Shown here: positions 22,008 through 23,071 of the stretch, piece after piece
How the letters are laid out: every line of letters starts with the position of its first letter
Numbering within the stretch: position 1 is the stretch's first letter
Source of the DNA: Flavobacteriales bacterium
GTDB lineage: Bacteria; Bacteroidota; Bacteroidia; Flavobacteriales; JADGDT01
NCBI GenBank assembly: GCA_023145275.1
Contig: JAGLEB010000061.1
Coordinates: forward strand, 1 to 23,071
Reading direction: 5' to 3'
DNA length: 23,071 nt
The notes under the pieces: generated by a model
What the model saw: the letters and a program-made list of their open reading frames with translations, nothing else
Told to the model about the DNA's origin: nothing
The model's database searches: none
Program-made: the position numbers and the translations under genes

Positions 22008-23071
22008 TTATGGGAGATAAGCATCATTCATTATTGCAAGTTTTACAAAGTGTTCAAAAAATGTTTGAGCATCATTGGAAAAGGGCAATATGGGTGAAGG
22101 TTGAGATTGCAAAAATTAACCACTATCCACATAGTGGTCATGCTTATCCTTTGCTAGTTGAGAAGAAAAATGGCACAACAGTTGCCGAAATTAGATCTAC
22201 AGTTTGGGCAAGTACTTATCAACGAATTAAGAGGAAATTCGAAACCATGACTAAAAAAGAATTAGTCGATGGTCTTGAAGTTTTACTACTAGTAGACGTT
22301 AAGTTTACAGCTAGTCATGGGCTTGCTTTAAATATTATAGATATTGATGCAAGCTATACTCTTGGAGCAATGGAGTTAGAAAAGATTGCCACACTTAAGA
22401 GGTTAAAAGATGAAAATCTATTTCATACAAACAAGAATTTACAACTGCCAATTTTATTAAAGCGTGTTGCTGTTATTTCGGTAGAAACCTCAAAAGGCTA
22501 TCATGACTTTGTTGAGACTTTGGCAAATAATAAACGCAAATTTAGAGTTGAATACGAACTTTTCCCTGCATTGTTGCAAGGAGATAAAGCAATTGAATCT
22601 ATACGACGTCAATTAGACGAGATACGATCGAGAAAGGATCAATTTGATGTAGTGGCTATAATTCGTGGGGGAGGAGGAGAAGTAGGTCTAAATTGTTATG
22701 ACAATTTTGTATTATCTAGTGCAGTAGCTAGATTCCCCTTACCTATAATCTCAGGAATCGGACATGCCACAAATCTTACTGTTGTAGAAATGGTATCGTA
22801 TATTAATTTGATTACACCTACTGCATTGGCAAATTATGTATTAAGTGGTTTTGAAGAATTCGAAAGTAGGATGATTTTAGCAGAGAATAAACTAATATTT
22901 CATTCTGAGAAGATAATAAAAGATAGTTTAAGCGATTTACAAAAGCTTATTTTTGTTTTTGATAGCGATGTTAGGTTGCTGCTGCAGGAGGAGAAGTTTA
23001 GAATTGATGCTGTTAAGAATTCTTTAGAATTTGGAGGGAGGGAGATACTAAGCAAAGGCTCTAAAGGAATT
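22004..23071 (+). CDS. xseA: Exodeoxyribonuclease VII large subunit (partial, runs off edge)
   Basis: XseA is the catalytic subunit of exonuclease VII, which degrades single-stranded DNA from both ends together with XseB. The 356 codons visible contain the N-terminal OB-fold (about 1-105, with SGHAYPLLVEKK) and the catalytic-domain blocks VAVISVETSKGYHDF (155-169), VVAIIRGGGGEVGLNCYDN (216-234), PLPIISGIGHATNLTVVEM (245-263) and TPTALANYV (271-279). The start of the coiled coil follows. The start at 22004 overlaps the previous stop; the ATG two codons later (22010) is an alternative. The frame is open to the window end, so the 3' end is missing. Confidence 0.95.
   Translation, partial: MIMGDKHHSLLQVLQSVQKMFEHHWKRAIWVKVEIAKINHYPHSGHAYPLLVEKKNGTTVAEIRSTVWASTYQRIKRKFETMTKKELVDGLEVLLLVDVKFTASHGLALNIIDIDASYTLGAMELEKIATLKRLKDENLFHTNKNLQLPILLKRVAVISVETSKGYHDFVETLANNKRKFRVEYELFPALLQGDKAIESIRRQLDEIRSRKDQFDVVAIIRGGGGEVGLNCYDNFVLSSAVARFPLPIISGIGHATNLTVVEMVSYINLITPTALANYVLSGFEEFESRMILAENKLIFHSEKIIKDSLSDLQKLIFVFDSDVRLLLQEEKFRIDAVKNSLEFGGREILSKGSKGI

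Noticed and set aside
1..23071. Looked for CRISPR arrays, tRNA genes, insertion sequences and phage genes.
   Set aside because: No regularly spaced direct repeats, cloverleaf genes, transposase or integrase motifs were seen. The window looks like stable core chromosome.

Overview
The window is AT-rich chromosomal DNA that looks like a member of the Bacteroidota. Three things point that way: promoter-like sites of the Bacteroidota type (TTG, about 21 bases, TAnnTTTG), weak or absent Shine-Dalgarno sequences, and phylum-typical gene architectures. The architectures are a DAHP synthase fused to a C-terminal chorismate mutase, a sugar kinase fused to a RapZ C-terminal domain, and a TolC/HlyD/ABC-2 exporter operon. 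I cannot place it below phylum. I see no phage genes, insertion sequences, tRNA or rRNA genes, or CRISPR arrays.

Layout, left to right. Positions 125-710 (minus) hold a secreted DUF2141 protein preceded by an unlisted 49-residue membrane mini-ORF. Positions 968-4367 (minus) are a tight four-gene run: AlbA_2 domain protein, kinase-RapZ fusion, MurU/RmlA-type nucleotidyltransferase and hotdog thioesterase. The kinase plus nucleotidyltransferase pair resembles AmgK-MurU, the peptidoglycan-sugar recycling route to UDP-MurNAc. A lone speD (4573-4953, plus) diverges from this run. queA (minus) follows, with its own promoter and terminator.

Positions 6399-10074 (minus) hold rsgA, dtd, a MazG-like pyrophosphatase, a YqiA-like hydrolase and aroA, probably one transcription unit from a clear promoter in front of rsgA. 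Positions 10204-14538 (minus) are a complete phenylalanine/tyrosine operon: leader peptide, pheA, an aminotransferase, tyrA and DAHP synthase-chorismate mutase, ending in a terminator.

The best discovery here is the leader of this operon. It has a 27-codon ORF containing the run YYSFFFYFFF, a terminator hairpin with a long T tract just before pheA, and an alternative pairing that would block that hairpin. This is the layout of ribosome-mediated transcription attenuation responding to Phe (and perhaps Tyr).

Positions 14667-23071 (plus) hold two small outer-membrane beta-barrel proteins and an exporter operon (TolC, HlyD adaptor, two ABC-2 permeases, TetR regulator) with no ATPase gene in sight. 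A HAD phosphatase follows, then xseA (exonuclease VII large subunit), which runs off the right edge.
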